A stretch of DNA of 64,000 nucleotides from Klebsiella aerogenes (lineage in GTDB: Bacteria; Pseudomonadota; Gammaproteobacteria; Enterobacterales; Enterobacteriaceae): positions 2,478,422 to 2,542,421 of the forward strand of contig CP119076.1 in NCBI GenBank assembly GCA_029027985.1, in the 5' to 3' direction. The notes under the pieces were generated by a model. The model ran no database searches. It saw only the letters and a list, made by a program, of their open reading frames with translations, and was not told the origin of the DNA. A program made the position numbers and the translations under genes. Below, piece after piece: positions 1 to 7,869 of the stretch. Numbering within the stretch: position 1 is the stretch's first letter; every line of letters begins with the position of its first letter.

Positions 1-964
1 TGCCCATCAGGTCGAAATCGGCGAGTCTGGACTGCTCCCATGGGAAAGTGAAGCCCCAGATCTGATCGCGCTGCGCTTTGTCGTAATCGGCAAACCAGGC
101 GCGGAAGCCTTTAAGCAGGTCGGCTTTAGTGACCAACACATACACCGGGAAGCGAATACCCAGTTGCTCGTGCAACTCGGAGAGACGCTGGCGCAAATTG
201 ACCGCCTGTTGGCGCGATGCATCGGCCGATTGGGTCAACAGGTCAGAGATGCTCACCGTCACCACCACGCCGTTGATCGGCTGGCGACGGCGGTATTTAC
301 GCAACAGGCCAATAAACTTCAGCCATTCACCGGCATCCTGCGCTTGCTCGCTCTCCTGAGTGGTATAGCGTCCGGCGGTATCCAACAGGACGGCTTCGTT
401 GGTAAACCACCAGTCGCAGTTGCGCGTACCGCCGATGCCGCGTAGCGCCGTTTTACCGAAACGGTCGGCCAGCGGGAACTGCAATCCGGAATTGGCCAGC
501 GCGGTGGTTTTGCCGGAGCCTGAAGCGCCGATAATCACGTACCACGGCAGTTGATAGAGATATTGCGTACCGAAACGCTGGGTCCACTGCGCGTGAGCGT
601 TACCGGTTTTGCTAAAGTGCGCTTTTTTCAGCATCTGCGCCGCTTCATCAAAGCGATCGGCGAGGATCTGGTCTTCGCTGTTGAGACGCTGTTGCGGATC
701 GTTACCCTGCGGCTCTTCCTTCAGGTTATCCATCAGCTTGCGGTTGAGCCAGGCGTTGTACAAGCGCGGCAGAATATGGCTTTGCGCCCAGATGAGGTAC
801 ACCACCGCGATGGAGATAATACGGTTTTGTTCCGATTCCAGCGGCCGGGTATCAACAATCGACAGCAGAGGGCCAATCATCCAGATGACGGCAGCCACCG
901 CCGTGGCGCCGAGAAAGCCCCACAGCAGCCGGTTGGTCAGAATGGAAAGCAGAAGTGTCAGCAT
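1..964 (-). CDS. tssM: Type VI secretion inner-membrane protein TssM (IcmF), N-terminal part
   Basis: TssM is the large inner-membrane subunit of the type VI secretion membrane complex (TssJLM). The visible 321 residues begin MLTLLLSILTNR, followed by two N-terminal hydrophobic segments (about residues 7-25 and 40-60), then a cytoplasmic NTPase-like domain with a Walker A motif GASGSGKT and a DTAGR motif, as in the IcmF family. The ATG is 2 nt downstream of the tssL stop codon, so the two are translationally adjacent. The gene runs off the left window edge; the family is usually over 1,000 residues, so most of it, including the periplasmic TssJ-binding part, lies outside. Identification is secure from motif and gene order. 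Confidence 0.93.
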   Translation of the reverse strand, partial: MLTLLLSILTNRLLWGFLGATAVAAVIWMIGPLLSIVDTRPLESEQNRIISIAVVYLIWAQSHILPRLYNAWLNRKLMDNLKEEPQGNDPQQRLNSEDQILADRFDEAAQMLKKAHFSKTGNAHAQWTQRFGTQYLYQLPWYVIIGASGSGKTTALANSGLQFPLADRFGKTALRGIGGTRNCDWWFTNEAVLLDTAGRYTTQESEQAQDAGEWLKFIGLLRKYRRRQPINGVVVTVSISDLLTQSADASRQQAVNLRQRLSELHEQLGIRFPVYVLVTKADLLKGFRAWFADYDKAQRDQIWGFTFPWEQSRLADFDLMG

Positions 965-966
965 CC

Positions 967-2196
967 TTAATTTCCTTGGGGCAATCCGTTCAGCTCAGCC
1001 CGGGTATTATCGGGCGACACCAGCAGAGTAATTTCCACACGGCGGTTACGGGCACGGTTCTCAGGAGTGGTATTCGGCGCGATAGGGTTCATTTCCCCTC
1101 TCCCTTCGGCTTTCACGCGGTCAGGTTGCGCCAGATGTTTTTGCAGCTGTTTCTGTACCGAACGCGCGCGTTCCAGCGACAGTTCATAGTTCGAGGCGAA
1201 GCGCGCGCTGCGGATAGGCACGTTATCGCTGTATCCCACGACCAGAATGCGGCCGCTGACGTTGTTCATCGCCTGAGCGATGCGATCGATCACCGGATCG
1301 TAACGGTCGCGCACCACCGTTGACGCCGAGGCGAACAGGCCGTCACCTTTGAGAATAACCACGCTGCGGTCGGCTTCATCGCGCACGGCGACCAGCCCTT
1401 CGGCAATTTCCGGGCGCAAGAAGCCGCGCAGGTTAAGTACCGCCGGTAATTTTTCCGCCGGCTGGGCGATAGCCGCTTCCGGCAGCGGCGTTTGATAAAT
1501 TTTCGCCAGTACCGGATTCGTCGCGTCGCCCAGTCGCCAGTTGAGAATGATGTAGAACAGGCAGGCGGCGAAACCGGCCAGGGCGACGCAGGCCCATAGC
1601 GGCACAACCGGGCGCCACAGCTTACGCAACACCGGGCGATCCTCGCCGTGGGCGGATAGCGGCGGCGCATAGCCGCCGCGTACGCCGCAGATCATCTGCC
1701 ACAGACGCTGCTTGATGGTTTCCAGCTGCGTGCGGCCGTTATCCATCACCCGATAGCGCCCTTCAAAACCGAGCAACAGGCAATAGTTAATTAATTCCAG
1801 CAGATTAATGTGCTCGCGCGGATTCTGCGACAGGCGCGCCAGCAGCTGGAAGAACTTCTCGCCGCCCCAGGTTTCGTTGTGAAAGGTGACCAGCAGACCG
1901 CTTCCCGACCACACGCCGCTACTGCCCCACGGCGTCAACGCCGCCGCTTCATCCAGCGCGGTGCACAGGCAATAGCGCGCGCCGACGATCACCTCGTACG
2001 GTAGCCCCGCCTGCTGACCGCGTACCTCAAAACGGCGAATTTCATCGATCAAGCGCTGGCGTAAACCGACCTGATCGTCGTGTGACACCGAATGGCGGAT
2101 TTGCGGTATCGCATTGAGTAATGGGTTGGCGGCCGTCACCAGGGGATTGTTGCCGCTGACGCCGTGGCTGGCGGCGGCCTGTTGTTCCTGCATCAT
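967..2196 (-). CDS. tssL: Type VI secretion protein TssL (DotU/IcmH) with C-terminal OmpA domain
   Basis: 409 residues. TssL anchors the T6SS membrane complex in the inner membrane. Residues about 25-200 are the cytoplasmic DotU domain (with the segment YCLCTALDEAA), a single membrane segment lies near residues 215-235, and the C-terminal third is an OmpA/MotB-type peptidoglycan-binding domain, with the conserved stretch GYSDNVPI, then ASNYELSLERARSV and GRGEMNPIAPN. This makes it the extended, wall-anchored form of TssL; many enterobacterial TssL proteins have no OmpA domain. Two ATG codons in tandem start it (2196 or 2193). It follows tssK by 14 nt and precedes tssM by 2 nt, in one minus-strand operon. 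Confidence 0.93.
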   Translation of the reverse strand: MMQEQQAAASHGVSGNNPLVTAANPLLNAIPQIRHSVSHDDQVGLRQRLIDEIRRFEVRGQQAGLPYEVIVGARYCLCTALDEAAALTPWGSSGVWSGSGLLVTFHNETWGGEKFFQLLARLSQNPREHINLLELINYCLLLGFEGRYRVMDNGRTQLETIKQRLWQMICGVRGGYAPPLSAHGEDRPVLRKLWRPVVPLWACVALAGFAACLFYIILNWRLGDATNPVLAKIYQTPLPEAAIAQPAEKLPAVLNLRGFLRPEIAEGLVAVRDEADRSVVILKGDGLFASASTVVRDRYDPVIDRIAQAMNNVSGRILVVGYSDNVPIRSARFASNYELSLERARSVQKQLQKHLAQPDRVKAEGRGEMNPIAPNTTPENRARNRRVEITLLVSPDNTRAELNGLPQGN

Positions 2197-2210
2197 GAGC
2201 GCTCGCTTTC

Positions 2211-3554
2211 TTATTCTGACGGACTACGGATAGCCCAAAACTCCATATCCAGGCCGGGAAACTCGCCTGCCAGGTGCAGCGCGAAGGCGCCAGATTTTTC
2301 CATTTCATTCCACAGCTCGCCGCCCTTCTCGACAGCGAAGTAGTTATAGCCGGCATGCCACGGAATTTGCGGCGGCGCGGCAGGCATAGCGCGCAGGATC
2401 AGGCCCGGTAGCTGCAACTGGACCAGATCGCGAATTTTGCTCACCGGAGCGACTTTCATCTGCGCGGGGAAATGCGTTTGCAGCACGTCGCCAGGTACGC
2501 TGGCTTTTACCGCCAGCACAAAACCAAACTCGCGCACCATACTGCTTTCCGGCACGGTCGCGATGTTCAGCCCGTGCGAGCGTTCGATCAGCGGCAGTTG
2601 AATGGCGTTGTCTTCCATCACCTGCGACAGCCCCTGACGCAGCAGCAGTACCAGTTTGCCGAAGCAGCTGGCGAGATCGTCATGGTCGTATACCGGCAGC
2701 GCGGCATCGGGGCTGCGTTGCGCCATCCAGGTGGTCAGTTCGGTTGCAAACGGCAGCCAGCTGTTCCACAGCGATTCAGGATGGACTAACGGCTGCATTT
2801 TAAGATGCGAGAGATGACCGAGATGGCGGTTCACCAGCGCCAGAAGTGTGAATTCAATTAATTCGGAGGTGTTAAAGCGTCCCGGTTGCCTCAACCGGCT
2901 ACCGATTTGCTGGCTGCGCTGCGCCAGCAGGCCATGTAAGTCGTTGATCATCGCGTAAATCAGCGGATGATTGATGCCATTGAGCATCGGCGGGATATAG
3001 CCGTTATCGAGACGCACGGCATTATCATTGCGCTTCTCGGCAATAAACGCCACGCCAATCGCGGTCCACTCGGCGGTCAAATCTTTTTCCAGCATCAGCG
3101 TCAGACGAGGACGACCGAACTGGACCGTGGCGTCGCCAACCGACAGCGCATTGTCATCTTCCACATCCTGTTCAAATGCGGTAAAGCGCGCCAGTGAGTC
3201 CTTCTCCTCGCTGAAGATCACCTCTTCGCGTCCGCCACGGCGTACCGGCAACGCCAGCACCACTTTTTCGCCAGAGACGTTATCCGGTACCTGCAACGGC
3301 GCCGGGCCCTGACGGGCGTCGCGGAACTGGAAGAACGTGCCGTCCGGCAGCAGGCCGCTGGCATAGCTCAGCGCAATGCAGCCCTGACGTAGCATCGCGT
3401 CATCCAGTTCAATATCGAGAAAACCCCACAGCCAGGAGCGTTGTAACCCGCCCCACTCGCGAATTTGCGTTTGCAGGTAGCTTTCCGCCCGTTGAAAGTG
3501 ATGCGGACGTAAAAACATACCTTCGGTCCAGACCACCTTTTCTGCTTTATTCAT
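2211..3554 (-). CDS. tssK: Type VI secretion baseplate protein TssK
   Basis: 447 residues, the usual TssK length. TssK is the trimeric baseplate subunit that connects the phage-like baseplate to the TssJLM membrane complex. The N-terminus KVVWTEGMFLRPHHFQ is the family hallmark, followed by segments typical of the family such as LALPVRRGG. The start ATG has an AGGAA ribosome site at suitable distance. It lies between tssJ (24 nt upstream) and tssL (14 nt downstream). No frameshift or truncation is visible. Confidence 0.95.
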   Translation of the reverse strand: MNKAEKVVWTEGMFLRPHHFQRAESYLQTQIREWGGLQRSWLWGFLDIELDDAMLRQGCIALSYASGLLPDGTFFQFRDARQGPAPLQVPDNVSGEKVVLALPVRRGGREEVIFSEEKDSLARFTAFEQDVEDDNALSVGDATVQFGRPRLTLMLEKDLTAEWTAIGVAFIAEKRNDNAVRLDNGYIPPMLNGINHPLIYAMINDLHGLLAQRSQQIGSRLRQPGRFNTSELIEFTLLALVNRHLGHLSHLKMQPLVHPESLWNSWLPFATELTTWMAQRSPDAALPVYDHDDLASCFGKLVLLLRQGLSQVMEDNAIQLPLIERSHGLNIATVPESSMVREFGFVLAVKASVPGDVLQTHFPAQMKVAPVSKIRDLVQLQLPGLILRAMPAAPPQIPWHAGYNYFAVEKGGELWNEMEKSGAFALHLAGEFPGLDMEFWAIRSPSE

Positions 3555-3578
3555 ACAAATTTCCTGTTAGAGTTCGCG

Positions 3579-4085
3579 CTATTGCTGCACTACGCGGATC
3601 CCATTTACGTCAAGATAAAGATTTGCCTGCAGTTGATCCGCCGACAGTTTCCAGAACTGCCAGAAAGGTGTTTCGCCAGGAGTTGGGAGGGGAAGAGAAA
3701 TGCGCCACTTTTTACCGTCCAGGGACTGGTATTCCGCCATGACTCCGATATAACGCGCCTCCGGCGAGCTCTGCCCGTTAAGGGTCTTTGCCAGCTGGCC
3801 AGGCATCAGGAAAAATTCATCGCTGTTAAGCAAGTTGCCAGCGAGGACCTTCTGCGCGTTATTTTGTAAGGAGTAGAAATCGGCGGACATAAATTCCGCA
3901 TCGGATTTCAGCACTAACACTCTGACCTTTAATGGTGCCGAGCTGTTAATTTGCGGGTGGGCTTGAAACTGAAGATTGTATCGGGCGGGGTCGCTGTGTG
4001 AAGACGAGCCACATCCACTAACCAACGTAAAAAGAAACAAATAAAACGCCAGCAATACCTGGCGTAAAAGAGATTTATTATTCAT
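3579..4085 (-). CDS. tssJ: Type VI secretion outer-membrane lipoprotein TssJ
   Basis: 168 residues. TssJ is the outer-membrane lipoprotein that contacts the periplasmic domain of TssM. A lipoprotein signal peptide (hydrophobic core LLAFYLFLFTL) ends in a lipobox LVSGC, placing the acylated cysteine near residue 25. The mature part has the family pattern: a beta-rich domain with PLKVRVLVLKS, DFYSL and a DEFFLMPGQ segment. Position directly upstream of tssK fits the assignment. Expression probably comes from the promoter region right of the upstream lipoprotein gene. Confidence 0.88.
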   Translation of the reverse strand: MNNKSLLRQVLLAFYLFLFTLVSGCGSSSHSDPARYNLQFQAHPQINSSAPLKVRVLVLKSDAEFMSADFYSLQNNAQKVLAGNLLNSDEFFLMPGQLAKTLNGQSSPEARYIGVMAEYQSLDGKKWRISLPLPTPGETPFWQFWKLSADQLQANLYLDVNGIRVVQQ

Positions 4086-4109
4086 ACGGTGTCGCTCGTA
4101 AAGGCGGGA

Positions 4110-4604
4110 TTAATCCAGAATCCAGGTACCGTTATTGCCGTTCTTACAGGCTTTGGTATTTCCGTCAACGCTCACGCAGGTCGCTTTTTTACGCGCCACT
4201 GGACGCCGGGACTGATTGCGTAACGTTTTATCGTACAGTTCGCTTTTCACTACGGCGTTAGCCGGCGCGTAGCCAATCAGGTTTTCCTGCCCTTCGTTAG
4301 CTAAGGCGATCCAACCATCTTGAGCCTGACCAAGCGCGAGGTAGCTGGCGCCGGGAACTAACTGGACGATGACTTTTCCACCATAACCGGCCTGGCTCAT
4401 TACCGCTGCGGAATACAGCGCACGATACTCGGCGTTTATCGGGGTAAATTCGGTGGGCGGCACAACAATATGGCGATGGGTTAAATTCACGCCATTAATT
4501 TGCGTGGTTTCAATCGTATCATCGGTAATTTGCGGCTTTGGTGGCGCTTCGCACCCAGCCAGTGAAACCGCAATTATAGCGGCCAAAAATACTCGCGTTT
4601 TCAT
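4110..4604 (-). CDS. T6SS-linked lipoprotein with SH3-like domain, function unknown
   Basis: About 164 residues from the ATG at 4604; an in-frame ATG at 4616 is the alternative, but the sequence GGA seven bases ahead favours the inner one. A lipoprotein signal peptide (LAAIIAVSLAGC) is clear. The middle part reads like a small SH3-type beta barrel (GGKVIVQLVPGASYLALGQ, then DGWIALANE), and a basic linker (RRPVARKK) precedes a short tail with two cysteines. It is the first gene of the minus-strand T6SS run, 24 nt ahead of tssJ. A role at the cell wall or in T6SS assembly is inference from location and domain only. Confidence 0.7.
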   Translation of the reverse strand: MKTRVFLAAIIAVSLAGCEAPPKPQITDDTIETTQINGVNLTHRHIVVPPTEFTPINAEYRALYSAAVMSQAGYGGKVIVQLVPGASYLALGQAQDGWIALANEGQENLIGYAPANAVVKSELYDKTLRNQSRRPVARKKATCVSVDGNTKACKNGNNGTWILD

Positions 4605-4616
4605 ATGCTTTTCCAT

Positions 4617-5221
4617 TGCAATGCTTTTATTTTCTTAAGGTTTATTTATGCCGAAATTATGGCCTAAATATCCTTAATCACTGTGTGTCAAAGGGCTGAT
4701 GAGCACGGTAAATGCATAGCTACCGCACGAATCATCACCGGAGTGGATCCCTTTATTACATTTCATTAACTATCACCACACAATTTTACAGATCGATCGA
4801 GTCAATTCAACTCGCATTTTCAGCCAATAGTTATGAGTGGTTATCGTATTTAAATTTTTAGGAATAATCTCACATGCCGTTTTTATCCAGCGAAATGCTC
4901 ATGCGCCGAAAAAGTGTAATCCCATAACCACTCTAAAAGAAAGAGTAATTTAACTGGATGATTTGAAAGGTATATTTAATTGACATGTAAATCGGAGTTT
5001 TCACTGTCTGAGAAGATGGAAAAGTCCTAAAAAATATTTTGCGGCAAATGTCCCCACCAATCTTGGTAGGTTATTTTCGATATTATGAGGCAATGCTGAT
5101 ATAGCATCGGAAAGGCACGTGATTTGACATAATCGCTGGTGGCTTCTATGACCAACTTATGACGACTTTGTAAAAACAATGAATAATCGGATGATTCTTA
5201 GACGCATAGTGGAGTAGAGAC
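4617..5221. other. AT-rich intergenic region at the edge of the T6SS locus
   Basis: About 600 bases without a convincing gene. The stretch is much more AT-rich than its neighbours and must hold the promoter of the minus-strand T6SS genes. An exact 10-bp inverted repeat (GAGTGGTTAT at 4835-4844, its complement at 4924-4933) is the only clear structure. No tRNA, mobile-element end or coding remnant was recognised. Confidence 0.5.
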
Positions 5222-5245
5222 GAAAACGGGGCCTTGCTGGCCCCG
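5222..5245 (-). terminator. Terminator of ypeC
   Basis: On the minus strand a CGGGGCC stem, loop AGCAA and GGCCCCG arm are followed by TTTT, just after the ypeC stop codon at 5254. Confidence 0.75.
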
Positions 5246-5253
5246 ATGTTATT

Positions 5254-5568
5254 TTAATGGTGATGTTTCTTGTGGTGCTTGTCGTACTCTTTCTCGCGCT
5301 TTTTATAGTCTTTACGTGCATCGTGATAGCCTTTTTCATAGGCTTTACGCTGTTTTTTCTCAAGTTTGCGCCAGTGCTTATCACGGTATTCGTAATGGCG
5401 ATGCCAGTAGTCTCTATCACGCCAGGTGCCGCCATCCCAGTAGTGACCATAGGAATCGCGATCGCCGATTTGCAGTTTAATAGCCGGTAATAGCGTAATC
5501 TCTTCGGCCTGAGTCACGAACGGTGCGGATGCCAGCAAAACGGCGGCTAACAATAATATTTTTCGCAT
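5254..5568 (-). CDS. ypeC: DUF2502 protein YpeC, exported small basic protein
   Basis: 104 residues from the ATG at 5568, which has an AAGGAG ribosome site; an upstream in-frame ATG at 5610 lacks one. The sequence has a signal peptide ([18 protein letters not shown]), then [19 protein letters not shown] and a [14 protein letters not shown] segment that matches the E. coli YpeC family closely, then a Lys/His-rich helical tail ending in HHKKHHH. The tail suggests metal or polyanion binding in the periplasm, but no function is established. It is monocistronic with its own terminator. Confidence 0.85.
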   Translation of the reverse strand: MRKILLLAAVLLASAPFVTQAEEITLLPAIKLQIGDRDSYGHYWDGGTWRDRDYWHRHYEYRDKHWRKLEKKQRKAYEKGYHDARKDYKKREKEYDKHHKKHHH

Positions 5569-5793
5569 CGGATTCTCCTTAGCTGTGCGTTTAGTAATAT
5601 GTTGTAACATAACCGCCCCCCCGGTTATCCAGGTAAATTCCGTTTTTTCAGCTTACGGCCGATAAAGGAAATTATTCGTCTGGCGTGTTATGGAAACGAC
5701 AGCCAGACACATGTGGTTTATTGATCGCGGGAGATGAGCGCGCCTTGCCCTGACAGGCGAATCATAAGACAATGTGGCTTTTCAAGCGTCTAC

Positions 5794-7131
5794 ATGCCTA
5801 CGGGAGTATTTATCATCGCTTCTCGTCGCCTCCCCTCTGTCACCACGGTGACCCGACTCGGCGCTATCGCTGCTGCCGTGCTCTTGCTCGTGACCTGTTC
5901 CAACAAACCGCCGAAATCGCTGGTGAGCACCAGTCAATCGCCTGTCGCGCAAAAATCGGCGAAGCGCCAGCAACCGGTGCGCGGCGTCTGGTTAACCACC
6001 GTTTCCCGGCTTGACTGGCCGCCGGTGGGTTCGATTATCGCCAGTAGTCCTGAAAGCCGCATCAGTCAGCAAAAGCTGGCGTTGATCGCCAAGCTCGATA
6101 ATCTACAACGCCTCGGTATCAATACCGTTTTCTTCCAGGTGAAACCTGACGGCACCGCGCTTTGGGAGTCCCATATTCTGCCTTGGTCGGATATGCTGAC
6201 CGGCAAAATCGGCGAAAATCCCGGCTACGACCCGCTGCAGTTCGTGATCGAGGAAGCGCATAAGCGTGGGATGAAAGTTCACGCCTGGTTCAACCCTTAT
6301 CGCGTCTCAGTCAATACTAAACCGGCCACAATCGCTGAACTTAACAACACCCTGACCCAGGTGCCCGCCAGCGTGTTTGTGCTGCACCGGAGCTGGATAC
6401 GCACCGCCAGCGATCGTTTTGTCCTCGATCCGGGGATCCCGGAAGTGCGTGACTGGATAACCAGCATCGTGGCGGAGGTGGTGCAGAATTACGCGATCGA
6501 TGGCGTACAGTTTGATGACTACTTCTATACCGAAACGCCGGGTTCGGCGCTTAACGATAATCAGACCTACCAGCAATATGGCCAGGGCTATGCCTCGAAA
6601 GCCGACTGGCGGCGCCACAATACCCAGCAACTCATCGTGCAGGTTTCGCACACCATCAAAAAGCTTAACCCGCAGGTTGAATTCGGCGTGAGTCCGGCGG
6701 GGGTCTGGCGTAACCGTTCGCACGATCCGCAAGGTTCCGACACCCGCGGCGCGGCAGCCTATGATGAGTCTTATGCCGATACCCGCAGTTGGGTACAACA
6801 AGGGCTGCTGGACTATATCGCGCCGCAGTTGTACTGGCCGTTCGCCCGCGATGCCGCCCGCTATGATGTGCTGGCTAAATGGTGGGCCGAGGTGGTGAAA
6901 CCGACCAATACACGGCTGTATATCGGCGTGGCGCTGTATAAGGTCGGCGAACCGTCAAAAAACGAACCGGACTGGATGGTTGACGGCGGCGTGCCGGAGT
7001 TGAAAAAACAGATCGACCTCAATGAAACCACGCCAGGAATTCAGGGCACGATTCTGTTTCGCGAGAACAACCTTAACCAACCGCAAACCCAGCAGGCGGT
7101 GCGTTATCTGAAGAGCCGCTGGGGAAGTTGA
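5794..7131 (+). CDS. digH: DigH (YddW), divisome-linked lipoprotein glycosyl hydrolase
   Basis: About 445 residues from the ATG at 5794; an in-frame ATG at 5734 exists but its GGGAG is too close, so the start is uncertain. Nearly the entire mature protein reads as E. coli YddW/DigH, a GHL10 (DUF187) family hydrolase acting on denuded peptidoglycan glycan strands. Visible are a lipobox near LLLVTC, the opening PVRGVWLTTVSRLDWPP, the TIM-barrel segments FFQVKPDGTALW and HAWFNPYRVSVN, the probable catalytic DGVQFDDYFY and the segment FGVSPAGVWRNRS. It is monocistronic with a strong terminator after it. No truncation is seen. Confidence 0.93.
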   Translation: MPTGVFIIASRRLPSVTTVTRLGAIAAAVLLLVTCSNKPPKSLVSTSQSPVAQKSAKRQQPVRGVWLTTVSRLDWPPVGSIIASSPESRISQQKLALIAKLDNLQRLGINTVFFQVKPDGTALWESHILPWSDMLTGKIGENPGYDPLQFVIEEAHKRGMKVHAWFNPYRVSVNTKPATIAELNNTLTQVPASVFVLHRSWIRTASDRFVLDPGIPEVRDWITSIVAEVVQNYAIDGVQFDDYFYTETPGSALNDNQTYQQYGQGYASKADWRRHNTQQLIVQVSHTIKKLNPQVEFGVSPAGVWRNRSHDPQGSDTRGAAAYDESYADTRSWVQQGLLDYIAPQLYWPFARDAARYDVLAKWWAEVVKPTNTRLYIGVALYKVGEPSKNEPDWMVDGGVPELKKQIDLNETTPGIQGTILFRENNLNQPQTQQAVRYLKSRWGS

Positions 7132-7146
7132 TCCCCTGCGGCCAGG

Positions 7147-7176
7147 CTCCCCGTTTCCGCTGAACGGGGAGTTTTG
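7147..7176 (+). terminator. Rho-independent terminator after digH
   Basis: CTCCCCGTT arm, loop, AACGGGGAG arm then TTTT, beginning 16 nt after the digH stop. Confidence 0.85.
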
Positions 7177-7208
7177 CTACTTCGATTTAAATTTTTTTTC
7201 ACCTCAGC

Positions 7209-7234
7209 GCAACTTTTCTGCCCGCGCCAGCGAA
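7209..7234 (+). promoter_or_regulatory. Candidate ECF (SigF-type) promoter for the redox cassette
   Basis: GCAACT at 7209-7214 and CGAA at 7231-7234 are separated by exactly 16 bases. The published consensus for the Caulobacter NrsF-controlled SigF is, as I recall it, GTAACC, 16 bases, CGAA. The -10 element lies about 47 nt ahead of the peroxiredoxin start. The match was made by eye; the element could be chance, but its position in front of a cassette encoding an ECF sigma factor and NrsF-like anti-sigma makes autoregulation plausible. Confidence 0.5.
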
Positions 7235-7281
7235 TTGAAGAGAGTATCGAATCAATGACTCTTACATCGCAGGAGCAGAGA

Positions 7282-7854
7282 ATGAAACCTGGCAAAACCT
7301 TAATCACCGCCCTCACCTTCGCCGCCGCCCTTGGCGTCAGCGCCGTTTCCTTTACCGCCAACGCCGCGCTGGCGGTGGGCGCAAAAGCGCCGGATTTTGA
7401 ATTAAAAGGCGCGCTGGCCGGTAAACCCATCGATTTCTCGTTGCAAAAAGCCCTACAGAAAGGTCCCGTCGTGCTCTATTTCTTCCCGGCCGCCTTCAGC
7501 GCCGGCTGCACTATCGAAGCGCATGATTTTGCCGAAGCCACCGATGACTTCAGCAAGATGGGGGCGACGGTGATTGGCGTCACCGCCGGGAATACCGATC
7601 AGGTCAGCGATTTCTCTAAGCTGGAGTGCCGCGATAAGTTTGCCGTCGCCGCCGACCCAGGGGCCAAAGTCGCCGCGCAGTATGACACGTTGATGCAAAT
7701 GAAAGGCAAAACGCTGTCCGATCGCACGTCTTATGTCATTGCGCCGAATGGCGACATTCTGCTGAGTTACACTGATAGAAACCCGGAAACGCATATTACG
7801 AAAACGCTCGCCGCCGTGAAACAGTACGACGCCGCGCATCCGCAAACCCACTAA
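7282..7854 (+). CDS. Exported peroxiredoxin (AhpC/TSA, Bcp-like)
   Basis: 190 residues from the ATG at 7282, which has an AGGAG site 6 nt ahead. A Sec signal peptide (TLITALTFAAALGVSAVSFTA, cut about at ANA) directs it to the periplasm, unlike cytoplasmic Bcp. The thioredoxin fold follows: VGAKAPDFELKG, then FFPAAFSAGCTIEAHDF with the peroxidatic cysteine, and a second cysteine in KLECRDKF. The reaction is presumably reduction of peroxides or organic hydroperoxides, with electrons supplied by the membrane reductase encoded 15 nt downstream. It is the first gene of a four-gene cassette ending in an ECF sigma and its anti-sigma factor. Confidence 0.88.
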   Translation: MKPGKTLITALTFAAALGVSAVSFTANAALAVGAKAPDFELKGALAGKPIDFSLQKALQKGPVVLYFFPAAFSAGCTIEAHDFAEATDDFSKMGATVIGVTAGNTDQVSDFSKLECRDKFAVAADPGAKVAAQYDTLMQMKGKTLSDRTSYVIAPNGDILLSYTDRNPETHITKTLAAVKQYDAAHPQTH

Positions 7855-7869
7855 AAAACGAGGCCAGCG

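Noticed and set aside
4835-4933. 10-bp inverted repeat in the T6SS intergenic region
   Set aside because: Arms are exact but 79 bp apart, with no further extension; it may be chance in an AT-rich region.
5257-5490. Hydrophobic 77-codon frame on the plus strand opposite ypeC
   Set aside because: It is antisense to the Lys/His-rich tail of YpeC, which automatically gives Phe/Leu/Val codons. No ribosome site.
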